Source: Xanthoparmelia taractica
Taxonomy: Eukaryota > Ascomycota > Lecanoromycetes > Lecanorales > Parmeliaceae
Length of the DNA: 64,000 bases
Direction: 5' to 3'
NCBI GenBank assembly: GCA_033085395.1
Contig: JANQBS010000142.1
Span: forward strand, 1 to 64,000
Part shown: positions 45,459 through 56,803 of the stretch, piece after piece
Layout: every line of letters begins with the position of its first letter
How positions within the stretch are numbered: position 1 is the first letter of the stretch
Translations under genes and position numbers: made by a program
Notes under the pieces: model-generated
Database searches by the model: none
Seen by the model: only the letters and a program-made list of their open reading frames with translations
Told to the model about the DNA's origin: nothing

Positions 45459-45545
45459 GCTCAATCACCGATTCGAACGATGGACCTAGAGATAGTGGTC
45501 GATGGCTGACTGCAATCTCTCGCTCTGCCGCTGAGCTAATTGAGC
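45459..45545 (-). tRNA. tRNA-Cys (anticodon GCA)
   Basis: The minus strand folds into a complete tRNA: acceptor GCTCAAT with ATTGAGC, D stem GCTC with GAGC, anticodon stem AGAGA with TCTCT, loop TT-GCA-G..A and T arm CATCG TTCGAAT CGGTG. A 16-base intron (45,494-45,509) follows the base after the anticodon, the canonical place. Invariant U33 and the T-loop are present. CCA is not encoded, as expected in eukaryotes. Confidence 0.95.
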
Positions 45546-46185
45546 TTTGCATTTAAGAAACTGACACTAAGCAACAATATAATTTACTTCCTAAGGTGTT
45601 ATCCAAATTTTTTTGATCTTCAACTTCACTGGGGAAAGTTGCTGCGCATGCATAGAATAGTGCAAATTATGCAAGTGATTAGAGTGTTGGTGCATCTAAG
45701 GTACTTTATACCTGTATTCTACATGTGTTTCATGAAAGATGTGGAACTTATGAGTTATTTATTGTGACTATATCGTCGTTTTTTGAAAACAGATGCCTTC
45801 CTCTGTCTTTCTAGTCGGCTTTTGTAATATCTTCTATGGACTCAAACCCTCAGAACACGTTTGCCGTTAGCATGCCCAAATCTAACAGCCTGTACGCATC
45901 ATACATATCCGCGAGATCATAAACATGAAATGGTTGGGTAGTCCAATCCGCTCGCTCCAGCATGCCTAGCTATTTCCTGCAACGGCACATCTGAAAATAG
46001 GAAGTCTGCTGTGCCCAAACCCTTTCAAGCCACCTAGCCATCCCACCTGGCATCAACGGCCGCCACGACGGACGACGGTCATGCTCTTGATAAGGATAGA
46101 GGATAGAGTTTCCCACCAAGTTTGAACAGCACCGAGCTTCGACTTTGCGGCTGTAGTTTCTGGTACTAACTCTGGGCCTTCGAGG
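45546..46185. other. Intergenic; possible 3' end of the small membrane gene
   Basis: About 640 bp with no clear gene. On the minus strand 46,053-46,292 a Pro/Glu-rich reading frame continues the upstream hypothetical gene in another frame; I cannot tell whether an intron or a frameshift joins them. Confidence 0.4.
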
Positions 46186-46608
46186 TTAACGGCATCGACA
46201 CCTATTGGCTCGTTCCCGCCAGCGTAAGGTGGCTGTGACGATGGCTCCAGCGTTGATTGCGGCGACTTTTGTGCCGATGGTAAACTTCCCATCGGGATAT
46301 GCAGTCACCAATATGACACATTCCAGACCAGTGAAAAGGCCGCCCACTCGACTCTGCGCATGTGCGACTCTACGCCGTCTAAGCCAAGGGCTTTCACCTG
46401 GACAATCGTTGAGAACAAGGCAAGAGTCCAGATCATGGCTTATGCAGAGAAGTTGAACGATTGGTGATATAGAAACAATAATTGAGAGGCTGTATGCCAC
46501 CCATATAACGCTGAGAATGGCAAGGGAGGTTCGCTGGAGAAGATGAGGAGGGCCTACCGTAGATTCAGACACGAAAGATGACCTAATTGTACTCCTCCTT
46601 AAGCTCAT
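46186..46608 (-). CDS. Hypothetical small membrane protein
   Basis: Frame of 140 codons with an ATG start (MSLRRSTIRSSF). One strongly hydrophobic stretch is seen (SLAILSVIWVAYSLSIIVSISPIVQLLCI), a weaker one at LFTGLECVILVTAY, and a basic end. A second frame (46,053-46,292) encodes PPYAGGNEPIGVDAVNLEG, more like a typical tail of fungal membrane proteins, so the true C terminus may lie there after an intron or frameshift. Family not recognised. Confidence 0.4.
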   Translation of the reverse strand: MSLRRSTIRSSFVSESTVGPPHLLQRTSLAILSVIWVAYSLSIIVSISPIVQLLCISHDLDSCLVLNDCPGESPWLRRRRVAHAQSRVGGLFTGLECVILVTAYPDGKFTIGTKVAAINAGAIVTATLRWRERANRCRCR

Positions 46609-47172
46609 CGTTTTCTGCGCGGAGCTTTGCCAATAAGTCCTCTTGCTCTGCGGTGGTAACCGCGAACGTTAATCAATAGAATGCGATACTCCAAACCACA
46701 TTAAGCTGTATCTTCGTCCTCAAGATTCCTGGATTTGTTGTCTCCATCATTGCCATCAGCAGATTTAAGAAGAATCTACTCCAAATGTGTAGCTGCCGTA
46801 TCAGCAAGTCTCTGCAACATTTTGTGGAATTGATCTACAATGCGCCGATTCCTAGCAGAATCCGGCATCCAAGCAAGTAAGATTCCCTGCAATACCAGGA
46901 GAAGCGAATCAAAGGTTAGACATAGATTGAAGACGCGTAGAACCCTCCCTTCCACCCGTCAGCACAGGATCCAGTCCTTTTGCTGTATGCTGACTTTTGA
47001 GGTTGCCAAGCCCAAAAATTGGCCGCCGGCGAGACGCGCGTGACGGGAGGCCCAAAATCAAGAAAAGACAACAAGAAGCGGCATTCAGAAGACATCATTC
47101 TCCTTGGAAGAAGCTTCACGTCTGAAGAAATTGAAGCCGAACTGGACTCAAGGAAGACGTGGAGAAGAGGTT
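46609..47172. other. Intergenic (divergent promoter region of the Ssk1-like gene)
   Basis: About 560 bp; no gene recognised. It separates the small hypothetical gene and the response-regulator gene, which are transcribed apart. Confidence 0.5.
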
Positions 47173-49472
47173 ATGGCGGACCTCGCAACGCGACTGAAGC
47201 CGCTGTTCCGCCGGAGTTCTACCTTGTCCTCCACTAAATCTTCGGCCTCAGGCTCATCCACTACCAGTGACGCTCTTAGTGAAGGCCACGCCCGGAGTAA
47301 AAGCTCGTTACGGCTTTCCAAAACTCGGAAACCTTCCCTGCCTATATCTGTTTTTGAGGAGGACGAATCTTTACCGCAACCACCTGGTGCACTGCCTTCG
47401 ACGCCAACAGAGGAAACCAGGCCTACAAGCGCAGATATAACAGTAACGCCAGATACAAGTCCTGAAACACCGCGATCGCCGCCATTGGAAAAACGGAACC
47501 CTATATTGACGGTGGAGGCACCTACACCGGATCTGGGATCACGACTGAGACGAACGCTTGAGGAGGAATCGCCATCTCCTCAAGACTCAGGGCAATTGGC
47601 AAGGACAGATGCCGGGACTACACTTGGCTCTCAGCGCCCGGGCATAGCACACAGGAGGAAGTCTCCTACAGATAAAGACCAACCAAAGGATCTACCGAAC
47701 CCCTTGCAATCCCAGAGCCCGGCGTTACAGCCTACGAAGACAGATTATTTTGGAGACATCTCAGTACATGCAGAAATGGTACCCAAGAAGATATGGGTGA
47801 AGAGGCCTGGCTCCTCGGCAACCCAGGTCAAGATAAATCAAGATGATCTAGTTGATGATGTGAGAGATACAATACTGAGAAAGTACAGCAACTCGTTGGG
47901 CAGAAACTTCGATCCACCGGATGTTACGCTACGCATGGTGTACCGGAAACAGTCAGCCAGACATTCCAACAGTGAGCGCACGCTTGGTCCTGAAGAATCC
48001 ATGCTGAAGCTTCTCGAGCTTCATTATCCTGGTGGCCAGTCAGTTGAGGAAGCTTTAATAATTGACGTCCCGAAACGGCAGACACCAAGACATTCACCAC
48101 GGATGGCTATGCAATACTATCTGCCCGAGGACATCAGGCCGCACGAGAACGGCACAGATTATTTCCCACCTATGCCATTAGCAGCGCAACAGTCTCCTCA
48201 TCTTCCTACCAACCTCTCCGTTACCAGTGGACAAGGAGGCTTACATCATCCACCAGCGAACTCAATGGCTGTCTTGACTACAAATCAACTTCCAAATCTA
48301 TCTTCACCCGGCGGTAGGGCCCGGCATTCTGTAATTAGTAGACCCAGATACGGACGGCAGCATACGTCCTCTCCTACAGTCATACAAGGAGGGCCCATAG
48401 CTCTCAATCATGGTAAGCACAGATCGCCGGTCGATTCATGTGTTGAGCTCTAGTTGATGTCAACCAGAGAACCTGAAAGCCTCCCAACAGCCGATACCCA
48501 CACCGCCAATTCCAGAGGAGATGACAACCCGCAAGACCGCCACGCCGCCACCCCGAGCGGTTTCTCCTCGGCTCAAGCCCAACAACAACAAACGCACCAA
48601 AAAGCAGATCGACCAGGCCCCCGAACCCGCAAACACCGCAGTGCCTCCCATCAACGTTCTGATAGTGGAAGACAATATCATAAATCTCCGTCTGCTGGAA
48701 GCCTTCATGAAGCGTCTAAAAGTGCGCTGGAGTACGGCCATGAACGGGAGAGATGCTGTCACGAAGTGGCGTGAGGGCGGGTATCACTTGGTACTAATGG
48801 ACATTCAATTGCCGGTCATGAACGGGCTGGATGCTACGAAGGAGATCAGACGGCTAGAGCGCGTTAATAGCATTGGCGTCTTTTCGAACAGCGCATCAAG
48901 CACACCTATATTTCCGAACGGCGCAGGTATCGATGGTACGGTGGAGGGTGATGATAACTTGATGAATACGGCATTGTTCAAGAGCCCTGTCATCATCGTG
49001 GCTCTGACTGCAAGTTCGTTGCAGAGTGACAGGCATGAAGCCCTGGCAGCGGGGTGCAACGACTTCTTGACAAAGGTACGAGCTTGTCAATTTGTATTTG
49101 GAGCCTGCGTAGCCGGCATACTGATACGTTTATTAGCCTGTGAACTTTGAATGGCTCACGCGCAAAGTGATGGAGTGGGGCTGCATGCAAGCGCTCATCG
49201 ACTTTGATGGTTGGCGCAAATGGAAGGACTTTAGTCAGACGAAGCCAGCGGATGGGGAGAAGAAGGCCATGGGGGCCAACAACGTCAAGTTTCCAAATAA
49301 CAAGTCTCCCAAAGCTGCGCTGAACGGCAAAGCGCAGAGTACGCCGAAAAGAGATCGCATGACGAGCTTAGGATTGGGCGGGAAAGAGAACACAGGGAGC
49401 GACGGGACCGGGACGGATACACTTTCCAACGGCGACTCAGGTAGTGGCAATGAGGCTACCGTGAGGGGGTGA
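47173..49472 (+). CDS. ssk1: Ssk1-like response regulator of the HOG stress pathway
   Basis: Predicted 727 aa; exons 47,173-48,412, 48,468-49,075 and 49,137-49,472 (introns 55 and 61 bp). The N-terminal half is disordered and Ser/Pro-rich, with a conserved block (VPKKIWVKRPGSSATQV..DDLVDDVRDTILRKYSNSLGR) typical of fungal Ssk1. The receiver domain begins VNVLIVEDNIINLRLLEAFM (about residue 474). Phospho-acceptor Asp is in HLVLMDIQLPVMNG (near residue 525), the conserved Thr/Ala in IIVALTASS and Lys in FLTKPVNFEWL, which spans the second intron. Between Asp and the VALTAS strand is an insert (RLERVNSIGVFSNSAS..), usual for Ssk1. It receives phosphate from a Ypd1-type phosphotransfer protein and, when unphosphorylated, activates the Ssk2-type MAPKKK in response to osmotic or oxidative stress. 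Confidence 0.93.
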
Positions 49473-50459
49473 GGGATGGCACAGGCGGTGTGCATGTGGA
49501 TATGGATTGATTGGCTTCTTGGCACCTATTGCATAGGGTACTTGCGCAGCAGGGAGTTTGGGAGCGAATAGGAGGATGCATAGCGCTTGCAAGGGTAAAG
49601 GAAGGGGAGATAAGCGATGCATTGGCGATGCTACAGCTATTCCTGTCCATAGCCAGTCGTATAAATTCTTGGTCATATCATCATATGTTCCCTGGTCTAT
49701 TGGTGATGTGCATAAAGTAAGACTCTATGCCGTGCCAGCGTAATCATTGATGTCGTGTGACTTCAATTGAGGAGCAATACGAGGCGGATTGGGGGTTACA
49801 TTCTTGCTTGATTTAGCAACTCCGTTCGATCTGTATCTCTCTTATCATACAAGGTCCGAAGGGGCTTTTCGGCACTTGAATATCAAGAAGGTGGAGGAAA
49901 AGCGGGAGGGTAGTATTGGTACGAACGGAGCTAAAGTTACCAATCGACGCTAAGAGGAGGAAGTAAGCGAGTCGGGTTTCATCGTTATAAAAAGGCTTAT
50001 TTGATTGGTTAAAATGCTTTGGCATTATCAGATGAATGAAAAAAATACGAAGTACACCAAATCACGGTAATGACGTCGTCACGTTGATTACCCCCCGGAC
50101 CTACCTGTACTTCTAGCGGTCTTTTTCGAGGAATTAGTACGGAAATAGTGATGACCCGCGTGCTCTCGGTTGGAATCTACCTTACTTCTAACCTTACCAT
50201 ATTCTAACTACTGCTATCTACCTGCCCACTTCGGAACCACACACCTCCTTTCCCCTCACCAATCAATCACCTGTGATTGACAAGCCCGGCTTCTTCTACC
50301 TGACTACATCTGCATATCTGCATATATATATGGCTAGGCAAAAAATAAGTATGCCGTCCCTCCTCTCTCCAACCCCTTGCTCCTCCGTCTACTGGCCATT
50401 CTCCATCTCACTCGACTCGCCGGCTCCTTTCATCCTTCCACTCTATAGACTGGTCAAAC
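49473..50459. other. Intergenic, promoter of the transporter gene
   Basis: About 990 bp between two plus-strand genes. C/T-rich sequence precedes the transporter start, common in fungal promoters. No RNA or repeat recognised. Confidence 0.5.
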
Positions 50460-52443
50460 ATGGCGCAATTGGGGAACATGGCCCTCGATGGCGGCGACCC
50501 TCGTCTCTCCGGCAAGGAAGGCGAGTTCGCAGGCCAGGGCATTGTGGCATACACTCACCCCCAGATGCGCCCTCTCCATGATAAGAGCATCACCTTTGAA
50601 GAATACCACTACTACGCTCTCCAATCCCGCGCTGAAGAGGACTCGGACCATCGTACAGAGAAGAATATTGTTGGAACTCGAGGATTCCTCTCAACCATCA
50701 TCCCTGGAAAAGGTCCGTCAGAAACATCAGATGAAAACCGCCGCGAAAGCATTATTCCCGATATAAATCTTTCCGTCCCTGACCGTCGCGCCATCGTTAC
50801 CGACGAGGAATGGACCAATGCTTCCAGAGCTATACGTACTGCCACTGCTGGCGCCATTTTCTTCCTCATCACGACTGATATACTCGGGCCGTTTGGTCTT
50901 CCGTACGCTTTCGCCACCACCGGCTGGGGGTAAGTTAATTGATCAAAGGCCTCGCGCCTTTCCGAATCGGTGCTCACACTCTCACAGACCTGGGGTTGCT
51001 CTATATACCGTTTTCGGTTTCATGGCTGGTGTTTCTGGTTGGTTGCTCTGGTCGTGTTTCATGGGTACGTGTAGCATCGCGGAATTTATTGCTTCTTCAA
51101 TGCTTGAGCATACGCTGACACTACTTCTCATTCAGGCCTCGACTCCTACCAATACCCTGTCAAATCCTACGGAGATCTCGCCTTCCGTCTCTACGGCCAA
51201 TGGGCGCGATACTTGGTCAACATTCTCCAATCGACCCAACTCCTATGCAGTGTTGGAGTCATCATAATATCCAATGGCGAAGCTCTCTCTGAGGTCTCGA
51301 AATTCAAATTGTGCTATGCCATCTGCTGTCTCGTCTGGGCGCTGGCCGGTTTCTTGCTAGGCCAGGTCCGAACGCTGCAGAAATTCGGATGGCTAGCCAA
51401 TTTCGCTGTCTGGATCAATCTCTTGATCATGTTCATCACCATGGGTGTCGCCGCACACTCTCCGCCTCTGTACTCGGCCGCTGGAAGTTCAGCTGGTTAC
51501 AGTGTAAATCCAGACCTCGTGACTGCCAATGCCGCCGGAGTCTACCCCGCTGTTACGCATTCCGCCGGTCTTCCCGACCCGGCCAACTTTGGCGCTTCCA
51601 TCAACGGTCTGATGCAAGCGGTATATTCCTATGGTGGAGCCATGCTGTTCACGGAATTCATGTCCGAGATGAAACGCCCTTATGACTTTTTGAAAGGCAT
51701 GTGGGGAGCGCAATGCTTCATTTACCTCTGCTACATGCTTTATGGTTTGTTCATGTACGGATACCAAGGGCAATACCTCCAAAATCCGTCCTACCTCGGC
51801 ATCTCACCATACAATTGGCAAACCGCGGGCAACGTCCTAGCCATGGTCACCGCTCTGATTGCAGCAGGTCTGTACGGCAACATTGGGGTCAAAGGTAAGC
51901 TCGCTCACATCCATCATTGACCGAGCAGCTCTTCTAACAACCTCCACCATAGTCCTTTACAACAACATCGGCGTCGAATTCTTCCGCGCCCCGCCCCTCA
52001 CCCAAAAGAGCGGCAAACTCCTCTGGGTGGCCGTCATCCCCATCTACTGGTCCATCGCCTTCATAATCGGGGCCGCCATCCCCGCCTTCTCCGGCTTCAT
52101 GGCCATCGTCGCCGCCGTCTGCATCGTCCAATTCACCTACACCTTCCCACCCTGGCTGCACGTCGCTTACAACACTAAAAAGAACGCCCTGCGCGCGGGC
52201 GAGGGTTTCGACCCCGCTACCGGGCAAGTCACGCTGCACGATAGAGGCGTGAAGAGGCTGATGAGGGGGTTCATGGCCGGGAATTGGTACCTGAATGTTT
52301 GGAACGTGCTGTACTTTTTAGGTGCACTGGCGACGGCCGGGTTGGGCATTTGGGCCGCGGTGGAGAATCTGATACTGGTTTATGCGGAGCCGGAACTTAA
52401 CGCTTTTGGCTGCCATTCGCCGCTTGATGTGGCGTCGGCTTGA
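50460..52443 (+). CDS. AAAP-family amino-acid transporter
   Basis: Predicted 598 aa; exons 50,460-50,929, 50,988-51,064, 51,136-51,894 and 51,953-52,443, introns of 58, 71 and 58 bp all GT-AG. After a cytosolic N-terminal region of about 130 residues comes a transporter fold with the family opening TATAGAIFFLITTDILGPFGLPYAFATTGWG, followed by around ten or eleven hydrophobic helices. LDSYQYPVKSYGDLAFRLYG, YSYGGAMLFTEFMSEMKRPYDF and GLYGNIGVKVLYNNIGVEF are hallmark segments of fungal Aa_trans proteins (neutral amino-acid permease type, related to mtr of Neurospora). Likely in the plasma membrane, importing neutral or aromatic amino acids by proton symport; the substrate is not determinable. 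Initiator context AAACATGG is good. Confidence 0.9.
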
Positions 52444-53294
52444 GTGGGGGGTGTGTGTGTGGGATCGGGTTTATATATAGTTAGCGCGTGTATGGGTGTA
52501 TGTATGTATGAATGTGTAAAATGTGTGTATAAATTACTCTCATCTCTACATCATTGATCTGAGAAGAATTGATAAAGTCGGTGAAAGAATGTATGTATAT
52601 CCTTTGGGGAACCAAAGCACCTCTTCTTATCTACTTGTGAATCGATCACGTTCACACAATAAATACGCTCTTGATCCTACAAACTTCCCCCCTTCCCCCC
52701 TCCCCAAAATTCTCTCCCTCGCCCTTTTACGTGCATACGAGCATCTTGTATCTGTATCATTGATCTTTGTGAACAATTGGTAGGATTGGTGGAGAGTATA
52801 TGCATACACCCCTCATCTATTACTCAATCTCCCCTTCCCCCCCCCCTCTCGTTCTACTTCCCCCCATCACCGCCCCCTCCAATACACCCTTTCCCTTCTT
52901 CCTTCCTATCCCCTTCTCCTTCTCCTTCCCACTCCCACCCCCCTTCCCGCTCGAATCCCTACACATCCCCTCGCTCGCCCAATGCCCCTTGCTCGCTTCC
53001 CGTTTATGCACCCGCTTCATGAGTTTCTCGGTTGCTTTTCTGTCGAGGGGAGGGAACCACAGCGTTAGCTGCGTTACTCATTTATTTGGTTTTGACTTTT
53101 CCGAATTGTTTTGGGTGTGGGGGTTTTTAGGGTGGAGGGAGAGAGGGAGGAAAGGGGGAAAAGGGGCCGGGGATGGAAGAGGGGGAGGGGGAGGGGGAGG
53201 GGGAGGGGGGAAGGAGAGAAGATGGAAAAGGGGGAAGAGAGAAAGATGAGTTGAAGTGAGAGGAGGAAAACGCAAAGGGAAAGGAAAAACAATC
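52444..53294. other. Intergenic with purine/pyrimidine-asymmetric tracts
   Basis: About 850 bp between converging genes. The stretch 52,820-52,980 is nearly all C/T on the plus strand and 53,110-53,290 nearly all G/A, including repeated GGGGGA at 53,178-53,210. No gene recognised. Confidence 0.7.
53178..53210 (+). repeat. GGGGGA repeats (potential G-quadruplex)
   Basis: Five G5-7 runs separated by single A bases lie in tandem. By the common rule of four G-runs with short loops the plus strand could form a G-quadruplex. Confidence 0.75.
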
Positions 53295-54425
53295 TCACCT
53301 CTCCCCCCTCATCTCCCTCTCGAACCTCCTCGCCACCTTCCCTCTGCCTTTTCCCCCCATCCTTTCCCCACCCCCCTCACCCGCCCCCAATCCTTCATCA
53401 CTAAACTCAAAAATCCTTCTATTAACCAAAAACGAATACGTCTCCCTCACCTGCCCCACCGTCTTCTTATTCTCCTTCGCGAAAGCATCCATAGATGGCG
53501 CGAAGGACGTTTCGATGGCGGAGGCTAGGTTTGCGAGTTGGGCGTGGGTCCATTTTGTGGTGGTGCGGCGGCGAGAAGAAGGGGGTGGGGGAGTAGGAGG
53601 GGGAGGTTGGGGAGGGGGAGGGGATTTTGAGGTTTGTGCGGGGGGGATTGACTTTGGGGTTTGTGATGTGGTGGGAAGGAGTTGGGCGAAGGGAGCGTGG
53701 ATGTTTGGTATGGAGGGTTGTTTTAATACCGGTGGTGGTGGATTCCCTGTTGTTGTTGCCGTTATTACTGGGGTTGATGCTGGTGGTGGCGGTACCGGCG
53801 GTGGCGGTTTATAAGCCGGGACGGACCAGAGGAGGCTATTAGTGCTCTTCGGCGGGACAGGATGCTCGCTCGTGCCCGTGTAAGGTGTCGGTGGTAGCGG
53901 AGACGGCCGAGGACGTCGACTGAGGTTCTGGTCGAGGATATCTTTCGCTTTCCGTTTGGCGCCTATGGCGGTTGCGGGCTGGATGCTCGTGATCAGAGGG
54001 GCATCTTTGGTTGGGATGGAGCCGGCGCATACGAGATGGCGGAAGGCGTTGATGTCGAGGGGGGTTGGCTTTGGGGCATCGTTGATGGTTGCGGGGAGTA
54101 GTGATGTCGAGGGAGTGTCTGCGGTTGCTGCGTTTTGGGGGGTTGATGATATTTGGTCTTTGGGTGCTTGTTGCTCTGGTTGAGTGGGTGTCAGATATTT
54201 GGACTGGCAGCTTGGCTGTGCGTTCGCAGTGTTTTCGGAGCAGGCGGGCGTTATGGCTGTAGAAGCTGTTGGCTTGTCCGCTGTTGGCGATGTCCGGGAC
54301 GGGCTTTTGGCGGACGTCCTGGTAGAACCATTGAGTTGGGTCACTGCTGATCTGGTTCTTGTACTACTCTTGGTAGCATTGTCTTCTTCGTCAGATGAAA
54401 TATCAACCACTATCTGGACCGACAT
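53295..54425 (-). CDS. Proline/Ser/Thr-rich protein with SANT-like C-terminal segment
   Basis: One uninterrupted frame of 376 aa from MSVQIVVDISSDEEDNATKS. The SSDEED near the N terminus resembles a SUMO-interacting or CK2-site patch. About 250 residues of disordered Pro/Thr/Ser sequence (PPPPVPPPPASTPVITATTT) follow. Near the C terminus is a helical segment, WTHAQLANLASAIETSFAPS..ENKKTVGQVRETYSFLV, whose Trp spacing is reminiscent of a Myb/SANT repeat, but not enough to assign. It ends in a basic RGKVARRFEREMRGER. A nuclear role is plausible; no family recognised. Confidence 0.65.
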   Translation of the reverse strand: MSVQIVVDISSDEEDNATKSSTRTRSAVTQLNGSTRTSAKSPSRTSPTADKPTASTAITPACSENTANAQPSCQSKYLTPTQPEQQAPKDQISSTPQNAATADTPSTSLLPATINDAPKPTPLDINAFRHLVCAGSIPTKDAPLITSIQPATAIGAKRKAKDILDQNLSRRPRPSPLPPTPYTGTSEHPVPPKSTNSLLWSVPAYKPPPPVPPPPASTPVITATTTGNPPPPVLKQPSIPNIHAPFAQLLPTTSQTPKSIPPAQTSKSPPPPQPPPPTPPPPSSRRRTTTKWTHAQLANLASAIETSFAPSMDAFAKENKKTVGQVRETYSFLVNRRIFEFSDEGLGAGEGGGERMGGKGRGKVARRFEREMRGER

Positions 54426-54952
54426 CACAGGCTGTAGGCCTTTACCAGGGTTGGCGATCCTGAGCTTTGCGATCTCATAAACCCTCGAGCGATAGAGGCG
54501 AAATCTGCAAACTAGAGCTCCTTAACCGTCGCTGTTCGGGGCAAGGTGAAGAGGTAGCGAGCTATGTGGTTAGAGCCAAGTTGGTCATATTATTTGGGAT
54601 TGAGGATTCTAAGAACTCAGAAAACAAAAGATGATAACAGCAAGATATTGTATGATGACAATCCATCCGGCTGGTGCTTTGATGCGAGACGCCCGTGCAT
54701 ACACAAAGCATCCAAATCATGGAAGCTCGGAAACCTGCCGAATATGCGCTTTATTGTCATTGTAGCAGAGCTACCATCATCACAACAAAGAGCACATGGG
54801 CAGTTACAGCTCCCAGCTGTATGTACACTGCGCTGACATTGGCTTGTTATACAATGGACCCTGCTGACCAAGTTGAAACGCTTCATGCTGATACAAACAC
54901 AAGGAAGCTGTAATTTTTAGGCTAAGATGGCTGCAAAGAGATCACCTACCGA
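54426..54952. other. Intergenic
   Basis: About 530 bp upstream of the proline-rich gene; no supported feature. Confidence 0.5.
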
Positions 54953-56325
54953 TCACGCGACCCTCCTGGGAATCTTGATCTGGCCCTTCTTTCTATCTTC
55001 ATGCGGCATCCCATACCTCGCGCCTATCCCCATTTTACTCCTCCCAGTAGGTCCTGCACTCTCAACCCGAATATCCTGGAATCGGAACTCCGACCTCTCC
55101 GTCTCTACTTTCCTAATCGTCCTTGCCTCCTTCTCTCTTTTCTTCATCTCTAGTAACTCCTTGCTCTGGAGATCCTTGGCATCGTTTTCTCTCTGCAACT
55201 GGACCCTTTCGTCCCCTTGTTTACCCTCCTTTCTCCATTTCTCCAATTGAACTAATTCAGTATGTGGGACGCGGTCTTCGGCAGGCATGAGCTCGCGGTC
55301 GAATACCTTACCGGCGTCGCGGCGAGTGAAGTGGCGGGATTCGGAAACGGGATGAAAGATCTGAATTTCAGTTGCGCGATGGACGGGGAGATCGTTGATT
55401 GACTCATGTGGGACGGGATCATTGTCAATATACGGGGTCACGGGAAGCATGCCAAGGACGGCTTTGGCATAGGAGAAAGCGATTGGTTTTCCCTAAATTT
55501 AAGAGAATCAGCTTTGACACGGGCTTATACGCACATAAAACCGACGGTTGCTATGACAAGAACATATACGGTGTAAGATCAGAGAATTGTAATTGTTTAG
55601 TAACCACAGTGGAAGTCTTCAAGACTAATCGAATTGGTTTTTCTCATCAGAAGATTGGAACAATCCTTTTAGAAAGCAAGAGCGTCTTCGTCAGAGGGAC
55701 GTACCTTTTTTTCCCATTCCTTCTCTACGGCCTTCAGTCTGACCACAGCAGCGACCCTATTCATCTCCACACCCAGTCCGGCACTGACGTTCCGAACGCT
55801 CTGGCCCTTTACCATTACCCTTTCATATATGGCATCCTTCAGCTCTTCGCTCAATACATTCTGACTTCTAAACTGCCGGTTCAAGGGAAACGGCATTAGA
55901 TCCTCCGCATTCTCTTTGGGCAGTGATGGCGCTTCCTGCGCTTCCTTAATCATGATTTCTTTGATTTTCTGCGTCTTCTTCGGTACGATCTCTCCATCTT
56001 CATCCACGTCTTCGTCTTCATTTTCTTCTTCTTTCTCTTCCTTCTTGTCCTGGCCGGCCTTCCCCAAAGACCGATTCTTGGCTCGGATCAGTCTACCATC
56101 CCTGTCGTAGGCATTGAGGTAATTCGTAGAGCCAGGGAGTGGATGTCGAAAGGTGGAGCCAGGGCCATTGAGCCAGCGAAACATGTCATCGCGTACTCGA
56201 GAAGCATGTTGTGGGGTAGAAGTGAATTGTCGAGCGCGTGTCTGGCAGATACATTGGCATCGATGAGAAGGCGACGAGAATACTTGAGTTGTCTGTAGAT
56301 GTGGATGGGGTATTCGCGGTGGCAT
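54953..56325 (-). CDS. Mitochondrial small-subunit ribosomal protein mS45 (Mrps35/eukaryotic mitochondrial regulator) type
   Basis: Predicted 386 aa; exons 55,705-56,325 and 54,953-55,492, separated by a 212-bp intron (GTACGT..TTTAG) that joins VEKEWEKK to GKPIAFSYAKAVLGMLP in frame. The first exon starts with an Arg/Ser/Pro-rich stretch resembling a mitochondrial import signal (MPPRIPHPHLQTTQVFSSPS..RARQFTST). Family landmarks are FRWLNGPGSTFRHPLPGSTNYLNAYDRDGRL, LKDAIYERVMVKGQSVRNVSAGLGVEMNRVAAVVRLKAV and, in exon 2, TPYIDNDPVPHESINDLPVH with FPV/FHPVSESRxFTRxDAG. A Lys/Glu/Asp-rich insert (KKEEKEEENEDEDVDEDGE) lies between. It belongs to the small subunit of the mitochondrial ribosome. Confidence 0.85.
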
Positions 56326-56803
56326 CGCCGCAGGATGTGTCCACGATTTGAGCCCTGGGATTTGAAAGTCCCTCCAAACAATCAAAGCTATGTCAAAAGA
56401 ATTATATAGCGTCGGAGAGGCTGCAATAAAAGATATGTAGTTGTCTCGGTAGGGGTACTCGTGAATTAGACGGAGATACTTGGCGCCAAGTCCGGTTACT
56501 GCTTTGGCTCCCAAGGAGCATTAAAAATTTCTAACGCTAAGGTAACGTACATGAGCCTTCACATATCGGAATCGTGCTCTGCTATGGATTCGTTGTCTTG
56601 CATCCCGGAATAAAAGGTTTCATTTACAGATTGAAAGCTCCCAGACTAAAAGACACAACTACGCCAAACGCCGGGGTGCCATCCTCTTCAATTTCAAGAC
56701 GAGTCCTTGCGACTCCATTTCGAACCCACGCAATCATGCATCCTATTTTCTCCCCAATGCCTTCCAGGCCTCATCCAATCATTTGGCACGTTTCGAAACT
56801 CGC
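56326..56803. other. Intergenic (478 bp)
   Basis: Region between the start of the mS45-like gene and the end of the BI-1 family gene, both on the minus strand. No feature recognised beyond probable promoter sequence. Confidence 0.5.
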
